Positions 36,771 through 46,937 of a DNA stretch of 64,000 nucleotides are shown here, piece by piece. The position numbers and the translations under genes are program-made. Under the pieces are notes generated by a model. It was not told the DNA's origin and did no database searches. It worked only from the letters and a program-made list of their open reading frames with translations. The first letter of the stretch is position 1, and every line of letters starts with the position of its first letter. Source of the DNA: Pseudoalteromonas neustonica (GTDB lineage: Bacteria; Pseudomonadota; Gammaproteobacteria; Enterobacterales; Alteromonadaceae); contig NZ_BDDS01000001.1 in assembly GCF_001653135.1 (NCBI RefSeq), positions 620,001-684,000 of the forward strand, in the 5' to 3' direction.

Positions 36771-38036
36771 ATGACAAAAAGTACTCCTAGCCAATCATCA
36801 AGTCTTGATGATTGGCTTTGTTATTTAGAAAGTGTTCACCCTGCAAATATTGCAATGGGTTTAGAACGCGTTGCCCAAGTTGCCGACGATGTAGGTTTAC
36901 TTGGTACTTCAAGTAAAATTATTCTTATTGCCGGCACTAATGGTAAAGGCACAACAGCCCGTTGTTTAGAATCACTTCTTTTGGCACAGGGCCATACTGT
37001 TGGTACCTATGCATCCCCTCACTTAATTCGTTATAACGAACGTGTGCGTATAAATGGCGCAGAGCTTGATGATCAATTTCATGTTGATGCTTTTGATTTG
37101 CTCGAAAAGGGCCGTAGCGATACACCACTGACTTATTTTGAATACGCGACTTTAGGGGCTTTAGCAATATTTAAACGCCATGCGGTTGATTACGTGCTGC
37201 TAGAGGTTGGTTTAGGTGGGCGCTTTGATGCCACCAATATTGTTACCCCGTTTGCTAGTGTTATCACCACGGTTGACTTAGATCATAAAGAATACCTTGG
37301 TGACACCCGAGAGTTAGTTGGGTATGACAAAGCGGGTATCTTCAGAACCAATACACCAGCGATAGTGGGTGATTTAGCAATACCTCACACAGTAACTGAT
37401 TACGGGAAAAAAATTAATGCACAGATGCATTTATCAGGGCGTGACTTTAAGTTTGTTGAGCATGCAACTCGTTTTAGTTGGCAGTGTAAAGAGTTTAACT
37501 ATGAGTTTGATAAGCCTGCAATACCATGTCAAAACGTCGCAACAGCTTTAACTACCTTAAAAGTCTTGGGTTTATTACCCAGTGAGGCTGTTATTCGTCG
37601 CTGTTTAAATGATTTAGTTGTAGAAGGGCGTTTTCAAAAGCTAAGTAAATCTCCACTGGTCTATACTGATGTGGCACATAACCCTGAGTCGGCACGTTAC
37701 TTAGCGCGTAAGTTAGCCCAATACAAAGATAAAGGCTTTAAAATTCATGCGTTAGCAGCTATGCTTGCGGATAAAGACAAAGTTGCTGTTTTAAAAGAAG
37801 TTAGCCCTTTAGTTGATGCTTGGTCATTAGCTGGACTTGATTGTTTTAGGGGTGATACAGTAGATAATATTGCAAAATCAATGGATGCTGTGAATACAAA
37901 CGCACCTATTGAACGATTTGACAGTGTTGATATAGCACTTGATAGTGTCTTGCCTCGCTTAGATGAGCAAACTTTATTGATTGTTTTTGGTTCATTTATA
38001 ACTGTTGCAGCAGCCATTAATTATTGGAAAAAATAG
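36771..38036 (+). CDS. folC: Dihydrofolate synthase / folylpolyglutamate synthase
   Basis: The product has 421 residues of the Mur-ligase family: P-loop AGTNGKGTTARCLE, then LLEVGLGGRFDATN with metal and folate-binding residues, and the C-terminal ligase domain with DVAHNPESARYLA. It adds glutamate to dihydropteroate and to tetrahydrofolates. It lies 23 bp after accD and 11 bp before dedD, a conserved order. Confidence 0.95.
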   Translation: MTKSTPSQSSSLDDWLCYLESVHPANIAMGLERVAQVADDVGLLGTSSKIILIAGTNGKGTTARCLESLLLAQGHTVGTYASPHLIRYNERVRINGAELDDQFHVDAFDLLEKGRSDTPLTYFEYATLGALAIFKRHAVDYVLLEVGLGGRFDATNIVTPFASVITTVDLDHKEYLGDTRELVGYDKAGIFRTNTPAIVGDLAIPHTVTDYGKKINAQMHLSGRDFKFVEHATRFSWQCKEFNYEFDKPAIPCQNVATALTTLKVLGLLPSEAVIRRCLNDLVVEGRFQKLSKSPLVYTDVAHNPESARYLARKLAQYKDKGFKIHALAAMLADKDKVAVLKEVSPLVDAWSLAGLDCFRGDTVDNIAKSMDAVNTNAPIERFDSVDIALDSVLPRLDEQTLLIVFGSFITVAAAINYWKK

Positions 38037-38047
38037 AGAGAAATCCG

Positions 38048-38698
38048 ATGAACTCAGGTTTTATAAATCGTTTAGTCGGCACAAGCATTGTGGTGATTGC
38101 AGCAATCGTGTTTATTCCAAATATTCTCGATGGTGAAAAAGTACATTACAAAGAAGGCTTTAAAGCTATTCCTGAACGCCCTGAGTTCAAAACCATTGAT
38201 CTACAAGATACTCTAGACCAACGTGTTGCAAGTGCTGAACAGCCTAAAGAACCACAAATTGAAAACATTATCGCGGATGATGATATTACGAGTGCTGTCG
38301 AAACTGTCGAGCAAGAGAATATTGATAGTGGCAATGACAGGAAAATGGTCGAGGCAAGTACAGAGCAAACTACAATCAGTGAAATAAAACAGCAACCTCA
38401 AGTTGTCGTAAAACAACCTGAACCTAAACGTGCTGAAGATGAAAACCTTTCAAAAATGGCTTATGTTATCCAGCTGGGTAGTTTTTCTCATGCAGCTAAT
38501 GTGAAATCACTACAAGCCAAACTTACTGCAAACGGATTTAAAACGTTTACCCGCCCAGTTAAAACCCCTAATGGTACTTTAACTAAAGTTTTTGTAGGCC
38601 CGTCGCTCGATAAAGCGCAGCTTGAGAGCAAATTACCACAATTGAAAGCGCTTACTAAACTAAACGGTAAAGTGACACAGTTTGAAGTAACAAAATGA
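38048..38698 (+). CDS. dedD: SPOR-domain cell-division protein DedD
   Basis: The product has 216 residues: one membrane helix (about 8-26), a variable linker, and a C-terminal SPOR domain (MAYVIQLGSFSHAANVKSLQAKL to the end) that binds denuded peptidoglycan at the septum. ATG at 38048 matches the start of DedD (FINRLVGTSIVV right after); the frame open from 38024 would begin inside folC. Confidence 0.9.
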   Translation: MNSGFINRLVGTSIVVIAAIVFIPNILDGEKVHYKEGFKAIPERPEFKTIDLQDTLDQRVASAEQPKEPQIENIIADDDITSAVETVEQENIDSGNDRKMVEASTEQTTISEIKQQPQVVVKQPEPKRAEDENLSKMAYVIQLGSFSHAANVKSLQAKLTANGFKTFTRPVKTPNGTLTKVFVGPSLDKAQLESKLPQLKALTKLNGKVTQFEVTK

Positions 38699-38759
38699 TC
38701 TGGCATTTAGGGCTAACCTCTTATAGAATGCGCCCCAAATTAACGACTAGTTGGTTCAT

Positions 38760-39254
38760 ATGATCTGGGTTGATTACGCCATTTTTGGCATTATTGCACT
38801 GTCTACTATTATCGGTTTGATTCGTGGCTTTATAAAAGAAGCAATGTCTTTAGCTGTATGGGCTGGTGCATTTATCATCTCAAGTTTGTTTTACCAATAT
38901 TTAGCATCCTTCCTAACCAGTATTTCTGAACCCCTTTTAAGAAATGCAGCGGCCATAGCCATATTATTCTTTGCGACGCTACTGTTAGGCGGACTGTTAA
39001 ACTACCTGCTAGGTGAACTTGTACAACGTACAGGTCTGTCTGGTACTGACCGTGTCTTTGGCATTGTCTTTGGTGCACTTCGTGGCGTGTTGGTCGTGAG
39101 CGCGTTACTCTTCTTTCTTGATGCTTTTACTGGTGCACCTAATACGCACTGGTGGGGTAACTCTATTTTGATCCCAGAATTTGGCTTTGTTGTTGAGTGG
39201 TTTTTTTCATACCTCGAAAACAATTCAAGCTTTTTAAATTCGGTCAACCGTTAA
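38760..39254 (+). CDS. cvpA: CvpA family inner-membrane protein
   Basis: The product has 164 residues with four membrane helices and the family N terminus [22 protein letters not shown]. CvpA is required for colicin V export in E. coli and for bile or envelope stress resistance elsewhere; its biochemical role is unclear. It lies next to purF, as in E. coli. ATG 38760 is preferred over TTG 38751. Confidence 0.92.
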   Translation: MIWVDYAIFGIIALSTIIGLIRGFIKEAMSLAVWAGAFIISSLFYQYLASFLTSISEPLLRNAAAIAILFFATLLLGGLLNYLLGELVQRTGLSGTDRVFGIVFGALRGVLVVSALLFFLDAFTGAPNTHWWGNSILIPEFGFVVEWFFSYLENNSSFLNSVNR

Positions 39255-39272
39255 TCGGCGAGGAAAAATTTC

Positions 39273-40799
39273 ATGTGTGGTATCGTTGGAATAGTCGGAA
39301 CATCTCCTGTAAATCAGGCGATTTATGATGGCTTAACTGTTTTGCAACACCGTGGCCAAGATGCTGCGGGCATCATTACCATTGAAAACAACACCTTTAG
39401 TTTACGTAAAGCAAATGGCTTAGTGAAAGATGTATTTCACACCCGTCATATGAAGCGTTTACAAGGCACAATTGGTATCGGTCATGTGCGCTATCCTACA
39501 GCTGGCTCGTCTAGCTCATCTGAAGCACAGCCTTTTTATGTTAACTCACCGTTCGGTATTGCTTTAGCGCATAATGGTAACTTAACGAACGCTGAGCAGC
39601 TTAAAGAACAATTGTTCTCAGAGGCTCGTCGTCACGTAAATACCACATCGGATTCTGAAATTCTGCTTAATGTTATGGCACATGAATTCAGCAAACCTAA
39701 TAAGCTAAAACTTGACCCAGAAGACATTTTTAATGGTGTCACTGAAGTTAATAATAAAGTTCAAGGTGGTTATGCAACCATCGCAATGGTTATTGGCCAT
39801 GGTATTGTTGCATTTCGCGATCCAAATGGTATTCGTCCATTGGTATTTGGCAAGCGTGAAGCTGCAAATGGCACAGAGTATATGTTTGCTTCTGAAAGTG
39901 TTGCACTAAAAACAGATGGTTTTGAGTTTGTACGTGATGTAGCACCCGGTGAGGCTATTTATGTAACTGAAGCTGGCGAGTTTTATTCGCAAGCATGTGC
40001 CGATAAAGCATCGTACTCACCGTGTATTTTTGAGTTTGTATATTTTGCTCGTCCAGATTCAAACATTGATAATATGTCTGTTTACGCAACGCGCGTTAAT
40101 ATGGGCACAAAATTGGGTGAGAAAATAGCACGAGAGTGGGCTGATAAAGACATTGATGTGGTTATCCCAATCCCAGAAACATCATGTGATGTGGCGTTAG
40201 AAATCGCCCGTGTACTTAATTTACCTTATCGTCAAGGCTTTGTTAAAAACCGCTATATTGGGCGTACATTTATTATGCCTGGTCAAGAAATGCGTAAAAA
40301 GTCAGTACGTCAAAAGCTTAATGCCATTGACCGTGAGTTTAAAGGTAAAAACGTATTGTTAGTTGATGACTCTATTGTACGTGGTACTACGTCAGCGCAA
40401 ATCGTTGAAATGGCGCGTGAGTCTGGCGCTAAAAACGTGTATTTTGCCTCAGCCGCGCCGGAAATTCGTTTCCCTAATGTATATGGTATTGATATGCCAT
40501 CAGCGGCAGAGCTTATTGCGCACGGCCGTGAAGTTGAAGATATCAATGCAAGTATTGGTTCAGATGGTTTGATTTTCCAATCGTTACCAGATTTGATTGC
40601 TGCAGTTGCACAAGAGAATCCAGAGATAACTAAATTTGAAACCTCGGTATTTGATGGTCAATATATTACCGGTGGTATAGATCAAGCGTATTTAGATCGT
40701 ATTGAAAAACTGCGTAATGATTCAGCAAAAAATACGCGTGAAAGTGCGATGTCTTCAGGTTTAGAGTTACACAATCAAGAAGAAAATGGTTCAGATTAA
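39273..40799 (+). CDS. purF: Amidophosphoribosyltransferase
   Basis: The product has 508 residues. The N-terminal nucleophile Cys2 (MCGIVGIVG) defines the glutaminase domain. The C-terminal phosphoribosyltransferase domain has the PRPP loop [13 protein letters not shown]. It commits PRPP to purine synthesis. No classical PurR box was seen upstream of cvpA. Confidence 0.97.
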   Translation: MCGIVGIVGTSPVNQAIYDGLTVLQHRGQDAAGIITIENNTFSLRKANGLVKDVFHTRHMKRLQGTIGIGHVRYPTAGSSSSSEAQPFYVNSPFGIALAHNGNLTNAEQLKEQLFSEARRHVNTTSDSEILLNVMAHEFSKPNKLKLDPEDIFNGVTEVNNKVQGGYATIAMVIGHGIVAFRDPNGIRPLVFGKREAANGTEYMFASESVALKTDGFEFVRDVAPGEAIYVTEAGEFYSQACADKASYSPCIFEFVYFARPDSNIDNMSVYATRVNMGTKLGEKIAREWADKDIDVVIPIPETSCDVALEIARVLNLPYRQGFVKNRYIGRTFIMPGQEMRKKSVRQKLNAIDREFKGKNVLLVDDSIVRGTTSAQIVEMARESGAKNVYFASAAPEIRFPNVYGIDMPSAAELIAHGREVEDINASIGSDGLIFQSLPDLIAAVAQENPEITKFETSVFDGQYITGGIDQAYLDRIEKLRNDSAKNTRESAMSSGLELHNQEENGSD

Positions 40800-40826
40800 T
40801 TAACTCGTTAAATCTGCAAGCATAAA

Positions 40827-40855
40827 AAAAAGGAGCTAAATTAGCTCCTTTTTTG
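40827..40855 (+). terminator. Terminator after purF
   Basis: The hairpin AAGGAGCTAA / TTAGCTCCTT, with A and T runs on either side, sits about 28 bp after the purF stop and also faces the convergent Yip1 gene. Confidence 0.9.
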
Positions 40856-40942
40856 CGAAGGAAAGGGAATTTAAATAATAAATCTACTACTTAGTATTAC
40901 ACCTGTTTTATGTAGATAACATGCTTTTTTACATCGCTTATT

Positions 40943-41542
40943 CTATGTAAACATAGGAGCAACAATGCCATTTGTCCATAATATAGCTGTCACGGCTAAA
41001 ATAATTACCAGTAAAATCAAACCACACGTTACGACTGAGCTTGCGTAAATAAAGCCACGCTCTTGCGGTATATGCATTAAAATAGGTACACCCGTATACA
41101 ACAGGTAAACTGAATATGCTAATGCAATCATTCCTATACAAACAACAAACCACAGGACAGGCCAAAATGCGGCTAATGCAGACATGAATACGGGAGTTGA
41201 TGTGTATGCTGCAAGCTCTAGCGTTTGGGTAAATGTTGGTTTTGACCCAAAAGTGACCGCCATCCAATGAGCTAAATAAGCAAGCGCAAACACACCAATG
41301 ATTAATGCGATATACATAGCTCCTGCAATTAATATAGCACTATCATGCGTTAAAAATACCGGGTTACCCGCACCAATACTCCAACCTAAATAAACGGAAG
41401 AGTAATACCCCATAGCGGATGGGAATAGTGCAATTAGTAATATATGCGATAAGCTATAAGTTAAGCTTTCATGGCGGTTATCAATAGTTTGCCACTCTTC
41501 GAGTGGGTGAGCATAAATGCCCCATAAATGGTTTAATATCAT
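40943..41542 (-). CDS. Yip1-domain integral membrane protein
   Basis: The product has 199 residues with five membrane helices and the N terminus ILNHLWGIYAHPLEEWQTID found in bacterial Yip1-family proteins. The family is common in Alteromonadales; no function is established. It is a single-gene unit convergent with purF. Confidence 0.8.
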   Translation of the reverse strand: MILNHLWGIYAHPLEEWQTIDNRHESLTYSLSHILLIALFPSAMGYYSSVYLGWSIGAGNPVFLTHDSAILIAGAMYIALIIGVFALAYLAHWMAVTFGSKPTFTQTLELAAYTSTPVFMSALAAFWPVLWFVVCIGMIALAYSVYLLYTGVPILMHIPQERGFIYASSVVTCGLILLVIILAVTAILWTNGIVAPMFT

Positions 41543-41656
41543 AATGTGTGCCCCATAAACTGAATTAGTTCACTGTTTTATTTTTATACAGCTTGTATTA
41601 AGTTATGGGTCAGTAACTGATACTTGTCAAGAAACGGTTAAATGGGTTTTAAGCAA

Positions 41657-41702
41657 AGTACGGTGTGGTTATTCCTTATTAATAGGCATTAGCAAAGCGA
41701 GC
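41657..41702 (+). repeat. Family B repeat, internal fragment
   Basis: GTGTGGTTATTCCTTATTAA followed by TAGGC resembles the inner part of the truncated copy at 42636-42680 and the full copy at 57878-57910. It ends 1 bp before the stop codon of the solute-binding-protein gene. Confidence 0.5.
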
Positions 41703-41703
41703 C

Positions 41704-42432
41704 TCACGGTGATACATCTTTATATTTACGTTTCATCATAGGTTTTTCTAGCTGGCTTTTGCAGATATCTTTTAATGTTTCATTTTTAAACAGCAGCCCA
41801 TTCGAACTTTTACCAAATAGCGCAAATGAAGAAACATCGAGCTTAGCGTCAATTTCATTTTCTTGTATTAATTCTGCTTTGTAGTAATTGTAAATCTGAT
41901 AGTCGAGTTGGATAAAGTCAACTCGCTTTTTAAAGAGCATTCTTACTTGATTATTTTGACGACTAGTTTCAAGGTATTTTGGGTTTGCTTTAGCCATTTT
42001 TTCATACTCACTACCCAGGCGATCAATTGCACCTTGCCATGACAGTAAAGAGTAGCGCTCTAAATCAGGGATGCTTTTTACCAAAAAATTGTTTTCAGAG
42101 AGGGCAAAAGCAAAGTTTTCATAGGCATATATGTTACCTGTAAAAAAACCATTTAATGATTCACTGGCAATAACAATTGAATTGATATCTATTACCGCAT
42201 CAACTTCATTCATTTTATATGCAGTAAGGCGTCTGGCATAGGGGAAGGAAATAAACTCAAGTTTATAATTGGTTGGCTTCAAGCAGTCTTTCACCATATC
42301 AATTAAAATACCTGATTGCCCGTCGTTATGGATCCACGGTGCTAGATCATCACCAATGGCTATTTTAAGTTTTTTGGTTTGAGCACAAGCAGGAAAAGCC
42401 AGTATCCATGTAAAAAATAACAGTGATAACAT
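41704..42432 (-). CDS. Periplasmic solute-binding protein, family 3-like
   Basis: From ATG 42432 the product has 242 residues with a clean signal peptide (MLSLLFFTWILAFPACA, cut before QTKK) and a type II periplasmic binding fold (KIAIGDDLAPWIHNDGQSGILIDMV; FPYARRL; VDAVIDINS). Such proteins often stand alone in Alteromonadales and may be receptors rather than transport components. The frame stays open to TTG 42576, with another hydrophobic stretch (FLKIVLPSLLIG); neither start has a good ribosome-binding site, so the start is uncertain. No transporter genes are adjacent. Family B repeat pieces lie on both sides. Confidence 0.75.
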   Translation of the reverse strand: MLSLLFFTWILAFPACAQTKKLKIAIGDDLAPWIHNDGQSGILIDMVKDCLKPTNYKLEFISFPYARRLTAYKMNEVDAVIDINSIVIASESLNGFFTGNIYAYENFAFALSENNFLVKSIPDLERYSLLSWQGAIDRLGSEYEKMAKANPKYLETSRQNNQVRMLFKKRVDFIQLDYQIYNYYKAELIQENEIDAKLDVSSFALFGKSSNGLLFKNETLKDICKSQLEKPMMKRKYKDVSP

Positions 42433-42629
42433 ATTTAAAGGAGGCGATTTTAGTGTGTTATTAGCGCTTAAGCTAGGTTTGTTATTCTGGTTAACACCAT
42501 TTCTAATCAATTGAGATCCTATTAATAACGACGGCAACACTATTTTTAAGAATAACGTGTGATAGGAGGATTTCAAGGCAGGATCTGATTTTTGATAAGT
42601 TTATGTTGGTTTAAATTTATTGAACAGCC

Positions 42630-42829
42630 TATGATGTGTGGTTATTCCCAATAAATAGGCGATAACGAAGCATAAAAACCAAACATGCGCTGCCCGAAGG
42701 GTTCTGTCTAGGAGCGATTAACTCTTTGTTACTCGATTTTTACTTAGCCCACTCGATTACAAATCTCGCGCGCGATTAAATCGCCCCTAAATTGAACGAA
42801 TTTTAATCCACAAAGGTCAACAGGCCCTA
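42630..42829 (+). repeat. Family B dispersed repeat, left-truncated copy
   Basis: About 200 bp match the right three quarters of the full copy at 57813-58063: the TGGTTATTCC-ATAAATAGGCGATAACG part, TTTTTACTTAGCCCACTCGA, GCGATTAAATCGCCCCTA and the end AAAGGTCAACAGGCCCTA. The left end beginning TAGGGCGTG is missing. It occupies most of the gap between the solute-binding-protein gene and miaE. Confidence 0.8.
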
Positions 42830-42925
42830 ATGATTTTAATTTTAAAAAATAGGCTTTATCTTGATAAACTCAGATTTATTTCTATTTTTACTACCCGTAT
42901 TTTATCGATACTATTGTTATGTGTA

Positions 42926-42934
42926 TGGTATAAT
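42926..42934 (+). promoter_or_regulatory. Extended -10 promoter element of miaE
   Basis: TGGTATAAT is a perfect extended -10 (TGnTATAAT) 38 bp before the miaE ATG. No good -35 accompanies it. Confidence 0.5.
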
Positions 42935-42972
42935 TTTGGCTCATTTAAAGTTTACGATAATGAATTTTTACC

Positions 42973-43746
42973 ATGTCAAATCAAGAGTTGCTCGCCCCAA
43001 TATTATCTTTTCTTCAATGTGAAACTCCGCAAGAGTGGATTATAGAAGCGACAAAAAAAGAAAATCTAACCGTTATTTTAATTGATCATTTAATTTGTGA
43101 ATTAAAAGCCGCACAATCTGCAATGTTTTTAATTCGTAAATATGCAGTTGATAAAGAGGGCAGTGATGCGTTATTAGAATGGCTAAAACCATTTGAAACG
43201 CTTATTTATAAGCGCGAGGGTAACTGGCGCGATTTAGCTGTTAAAAATAAACTGACTAAATCAGTGATCCCCAAATCTGATTCACTTTACGGGCAAGATT
43301 TGATTGATAAAATGGTGATGTTGATTAAAGAAGAGTTGCACCACTTTTATCAAGTGTTAGAAATTATGGATGAGTACGGTATAGAATATCAAAGTATTAC
43401 GCCATGTCGTTATGCAAAAGGCATGTTACGTCATGTTAAGACTTTTGAACCAGATGCTTTGGTGGATAAGCTAATAGTGGGTGCTTACATTGAAGCGCGA
43501 TCATGTGAACGGTTTGCAAAGCTTGCTCCGCATGTTGATAAACGTTTAGGCGATTTTTATATCTCTTTATTACGCTCAGAAGCGCGTCATTACCAAGATT
43601 ATTTAACGTTGGCGCAAGAAATTGCAGACTTTGATGTTGCTGAGCGTGTAGCATTTTTTGGTGATAAAGAAGCTGAACTAATTGCCACGCCAGACATTGA
43701 TTTTAAATTCCATAGCGGTGTGCCAACGCTAACTACACATTTATAA
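42973..43746 (+). CDS. miaE: tRNA ms2i6A37 hydroxylase
   Basis: The product has 257 residues of the diiron, ferritin-like MiaE family: EELHHFYQV and IEARSCERF with EARHYQDY carry the Glu and His iron ligands. It hydroxylates the isopentenyl side chain of ms2i6A37 in tRNAs reading UNN codons, using oxygen. It is monocistronic and convergent with lpxH. Confidence 0.93.
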   Translation: MSNQELLAPILSFLQCETPQEWIIEATKKENLTVILIDHLICELKAAQSAMFLIRKYAVDKEGSDALLEWLKPFETLIYKREGNWRDLAVKNKLTKSVIPKSDSLYGQDLIDKMVMLIKEELHHFYQVLEIMDEYGIEYQSITPCRYAKGMLRHVKTFEPDALVDKLIVGAYIEARSCERFAKLAPHVDKRLGDFYISLLRSEARHYQDYLTLAQEIADFDVAERVAFFGDKEAELIATPDIDFKFHSGVPTLTTHL

Positions 43747-43774
43747 AGAGAGAATAATAGCCCTAACTAACTAT

Positions 43775-44515
43775 TTAATTTTGTGCGAATGGCTCACTTT
43801 TCAACATTTGTTTTTTGGCTGTGACCACTAAATATGATCCTTGTGTGTACCAATCGCCTAACACTGTTCGTGTGAGAGTTTGATTATCCACTTTATAGTG
43901 GTGCACATTAGGACGATGAGTATGGCCGTGAATCATATGCTGTACTTGGTGTTTATCAAAAGTTTCTAGCACAGCTTTTTCAGTTACATCTAGAATTTCT
44001 AATGCTTTACCAGCTTGATTTTGTTTTGATTTTTCTCGAGCATTTTGTGCTACCTTTCGGCGGTACCACAGTGGCATAGCGAGCATTAAACGTGGCCACC
44101 ACCAACCACGACCTTTCTTACGAAACTTTTGATATTCGATATCTTGTGTGCACATTTCATCGCCATGCAAAATGACGGTGGGTGTACCATATAAATCAAT
44201 AACAATTTGTTCAGGCAATAAAGTCATACCAGCTTGCTGGGCGTATTTTTCACGCATAATAAAATCACGGTTGCCATGTACAAAATACACGGGTGTCCCG
44301 TTGTCACTTACAACCTTTAAGCGTTTAGCCACTTCCGTAGAGAGCGCTGTAACGTAATCATCCCCAACCCATACTTCAAAAAAATCACCGAGTATATACA
44401 GAGCGTCAATGTCTTTATTAAGAATGTGAGAATCTAAAAATTGATAAAAAGCAGCGCTGATATCTGGGCGGTTTTCACTTAAATGAAGGTCGGCAATAAA
44501 ATAAGTTTGGCGCAT
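43775..44515 (-). CDS. lpxH: UDP-2,3-diacylglucosamine diphosphatase
   Basis: The product has 246 residues of the calcineurin-like phosphoesterase family, with all metal motifs: IADLHLSENRPD, LGDFFEVWVGDD, HGNRDF, HGDEMC and HGHTHRP. It makes lipid X in lipid A synthesis. It follows ppiB on the minus strand with a terminator between, the same pairing as ppiB-lpxH in E. coli. Confidence 0.95.
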   Translation of the reverse strand: MRQTYFIADLHLSENRPDISAAFYQFLDSHILNKDIDALYILGDFFEVWVGDDYVTALSTEVAKRLKVVSDNGTPVYFVHGNRDFIMREKYAQQAGMTLLPEQIVIDLYGTPTVILHGDEMCTQDIEYQKFRKKGRGWWWPRLMLAMPLWYRRKVAQNAREKSKQNQAGKALEILDVTEKAVLETFDKHQVQHMIHGHTHRPNVHHYKVDNQTLTRTVLGDWYTQGSYLVVTAKKQMLKSEPFAQN

Positions 44516-44542
44516 TGTGACTCGTAAACGTTAACGGAGAAT

Positions 44543-44568
44543 AAAAAGCGGATGAAACATCCGCTTTA
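44543..44568 (-). terminator. Terminator or attenuator between ppiB and lpxH
   Basis: Read on the minus strand, AAGCGGATG / CATCCGCTT with a three-base loop is followed by TTTTA. It lies 14 bp after ppiB and before lpxH, so it may reduce read-through into lpxH. Confidence 0.8.
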
Positions 44569-44581
44569 AATGAAAGGTAAC

Positions 44582-45073
44582 TTAGCTAACAGTTACGCTT
44601 TTGATGATAACGTCATCAAGCGGAACATCTTGGTGGTGACCAGCACTTCCAGTCGCAACGTTTTTGATCTTTTCAACTATGTCCATGCCTTCAACAACTT
44701 CAGCAAACACACAGTAACCCCAGCCTTGTGATGTTTCACTACTGAAATTTAAAAAATCGTTGTTATTGACGTTAATGAAAAACTGCGCAGTTGCTGAATG
44801 TGGATCAGGAGTACGTGCCATTGCAAGTGTACCAACCTTATTTGAAAGGCCGTTATTTGCTTCATTTTGAATCGGGTCATGCACTTCTTTTTGTGTCATG
44901 CCAGGCTCAAAGCCGCCGCCTTGTACCATAAAACCATCAATTACACGGTGAAAAATAGTACCGTCATAAAAACCAGCATTTGCATACTGTAAAAAATTTT
45001 TAACTGTGTTTGGCGCGTCATCTTTGTGCATGTTAATGGTGATATCACCAAAATTTGTGTGTAGAACAACCAT
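44582..45073 (-). CDS. ppiB: Peptidyl-prolyl cis-trans isomerase B (cyclophilin)
   Basis: The product has 163 residues with no signal peptide, so it is cytoplasmic. Cyclophilin motifs [15 protein letters not shown] and [19 protein letters not shown] are present, including the catalytic Arg in FHRV. It speeds proline isomerisation during folding. It is divergent from cysS, the same neighbour as in E. coli. Confidence 0.95.
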   Translation of the reverse strand: MVVLHTNFGDITINMHKDDAPNTVKNFLQYANAGFYDGTIFHRVIDGFMVQGGGFEPGMTQKEVHDPIQNEANNGLSNKVGTLAMARTPDPHSATAQFFINVNNNDFLNFSSETSQGWGYCVFAEVVEGMDIVEKIKNVATGSAGHHQDVPLDDVIIKSVTVS

Positions 45074-45223
45074 GAGGTTTCCTATTAGCTGATTTATTTG
45101 GCACTATTTTATCTTAGTTAGCTAAGATAAACAAAGTGCTTATTCAATTGATAAAGCGCTAGAGCAGGGGCTTTTCAAGTGTTAACATAGTAATTCAAGT
45201 AAATAGTCAAGGACTCAAAATAA

Positions 45224-46603
45224 ATGGTAAATATATACAACACACTGACACGTCAAAAAGAGCAATTTAAACCAATGGTCGACGGTAAAATCGACATGTA
45301 TGTGTGTGGTATCACCATTTATGATTACTGCCATATTGGTCATGCACGTACATTTGTAAGTTTTGACGTGATCGTACGTTACCTTCGCCATATTGGTTAT
45401 GATTTAAAGTATGTACGTAACATCACCGATGTTGATGATAAAATTATCAAGCGCGCCAATGAAAATGGCGAAGCGATTAATGATTTAACCGTACGTATGA
45501 CTAAAGCAATGCATGAAGATTTTGATAGTTTAAACATGTTGCGCCCGGATGTTGAACCAACAGTAACAGGCCATATGGATGAAATTATCGAAATGGTTGA
45601 GCGCTTAGTACACAAAGGCCATGCTTATGTTGCAGCTGATGGCGATGTATTGTTTGATGTATCAACGTTTGAGCAGTACGGTGCATTGTCACAACAAGAC
45701 CTAACAATGCTACAAGCGGGTTCACGTGTTGAAGTTGCGCAAGATAAAGACGATCCGCTTGACTTTGTATTATGGAAAAAAGCCAAAGCGGGTGAGCCAT
45801 CATGGACATCACCTTGGGGTGAGGGTCGTCCTGGTTGGCATATTGAATGTTCTGCAATGAGTTCTAAGCATTTAGGTGAGCATTTTGATATTCATGGGGG
45901 TGGTTCTGATTTACAGTTTCCGCATCATGAAAATGAAATAGCACAATCATGCTGTGCAAATAACGGTAAATACGTAAATACTTGGATCCACACCGGAATG
46001 GTACAAGTTAATAAAGAGAAGATGTCTAAATCGCTCGATAACTTTTTTACGGTACGTGAAGTATTAAAACAGTATGACCCTGAATCAGTGCGTTACTTTT
46101 TAATATCGGGTCACTACCGCAGCCAGTTAAACTACTCGCAAGAAAATTTAGATCAAGCGCGCTCGTCACTAGAGCGCATTTATACAGCCTTACGTGGCGT
46201 TGAGCCTATCAATTGTGATTTAGCAGGAAATGAATACGTGGCTAAATTTAGAAAAGCAATGGATGATGACTTCAATACCCCAGAGGCATTGCCAGTATTG
46301 TTTGAGCTTGCTAAAGAGCTTAACCGCGTAAAAGATAGTGAGACTGCGCAAGCAGGGCAGTTAGCATTTGTGCTGCGCAGTTTAGGTGAAGTGTTGGGTG
46401 TTGCACAGCAGACACCAGAAGCATTTTTACAAGGGGCTCAAGCAGATGATGAAGTTGCACAAATTGAAGCGTTAATCGTCAAACGCAATGATGCACGTGC
46501 CAGTAAAGATTGGGCCGCAGCGGATGAAGCGCGTGATGCGTTGAATGCACTTGGTGTAATACTAGAAGATTCAGCGGGTAAAACGACGTGGCGTAAAGCG
46601 TAA
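45224..46603 (+). CDS. cysS: Cysteinyl-tRNA synthetase
   Basis: The product has 459 residues of class I synthetase type: [11 protein letters not shown] (HIGH motif), [10 protein letters not shown] (KMSKS loop), and zinc ligands in [15 protein letters not shown] and the HHENE region. It charges tRNA-Cys. ATG 45224 gives the family length. A family A repeat and a terminator follow. Confidence 0.97.
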   Translation: MVNIYNTLTRQKEQFKPMVDGKIDMYVCGITIYDYCHIGHARTFVSFDVIVRYLRHIGYDLKYVRNITDVDDKIIKRANENGEAINDLTVRMTKAMHEDFDSLNMLRPDVEPTVTGHMDEIIEMVERLVHKGHAYVAADGDVLFDVSTFEQYGALSQQDLTMLQAGSRVEVAQDKDDPLDFVLWKKAKAGEPSWTSPWGEGRPGWHIECSAMSSKHLGEHFDIHGGGSDLQFPHHENEIAQSCCANNGKYVNTWIHTGMVQVNKEKMSKSLDNFFTVREVLKQYDPESVRYFLISGHYRSQLNYSQENLDQARSSLERIYTALRGVEPINCDLAGNEYVAKFRKAMDDDFNTPEALPVLFELAKELNRVKDSETAQAGQLAFVLRSLGEVLGVAQQTPEAFLQGAQADDEVAQIEALIVKRNDARASKDWAAADEARDALNALGVILEDSAGKTTWRKA

Positions 46604-46619
46604 TAAGCAATTAACCGTA

Positions 46620-46880
46620 TATACCCAGGTCACCTCAAGGTGCAGGATTCAGCGTTTCACAGGGGCTTAATATCAAGGCGTTACTTCGCAATAATGGCGG
46701 TCCCTTTTAGGAGTGACAACGCAGAGTAAGTGCCTGTGAAACGCCCAACGGGTTGGTTTAAAGCGATTTATACTGTGTTATAGATTTTGATAAGGGAATA
46801 ACCATTACCTGCAATCAATGCCTTGCCTAAATCGCTTTTAATTCCAACTGAAACTCACATCTTGAGGTGACTTGGGTATA
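46620..46880 (+). repeat. Family A dispersed inverted-repeat element, copy 3
   Basis: This element of 261 bp starts TATACCCAGGTCACCTCAAG and ends CTTGAGGTGACTTGGGTATA. Inside, GCGTTTCACAGG (46652-46663) pairs with CCTGTGAAACGC (46733-46744), and AAAGCGATTTA (46760-46770) pairs with TAAATCGCTTT (46828-46838). It has about 30 bp in the second hairpin loop that copy 1 lacks. It lies between cysS and its terminator. Confidence 0.88.
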
Positions 46881-46881
46881 T

Positions 46882-46912
46882 AAAAAGGGTTGCCAATTGG
46901 CAACCCTTTTTA
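46882..46912. terminator. Bidirectional terminator between cysS and folD
   Basis: The perfect palindrome AAAAAGGGTTGCC / GGCAACCCTTTTT can stop transcription from both convergent genes. Confidence 0.9.
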
Positions 46913-46937
46913 ATATGCGATAATTTTATTTGTAGTA

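Noticed and set aside
38701-38759. PurR operator before cvpA-purF
   Set aside because: No ACGCAAACGTTTGCGT-like palindrome was found in the short gap before cvpA.
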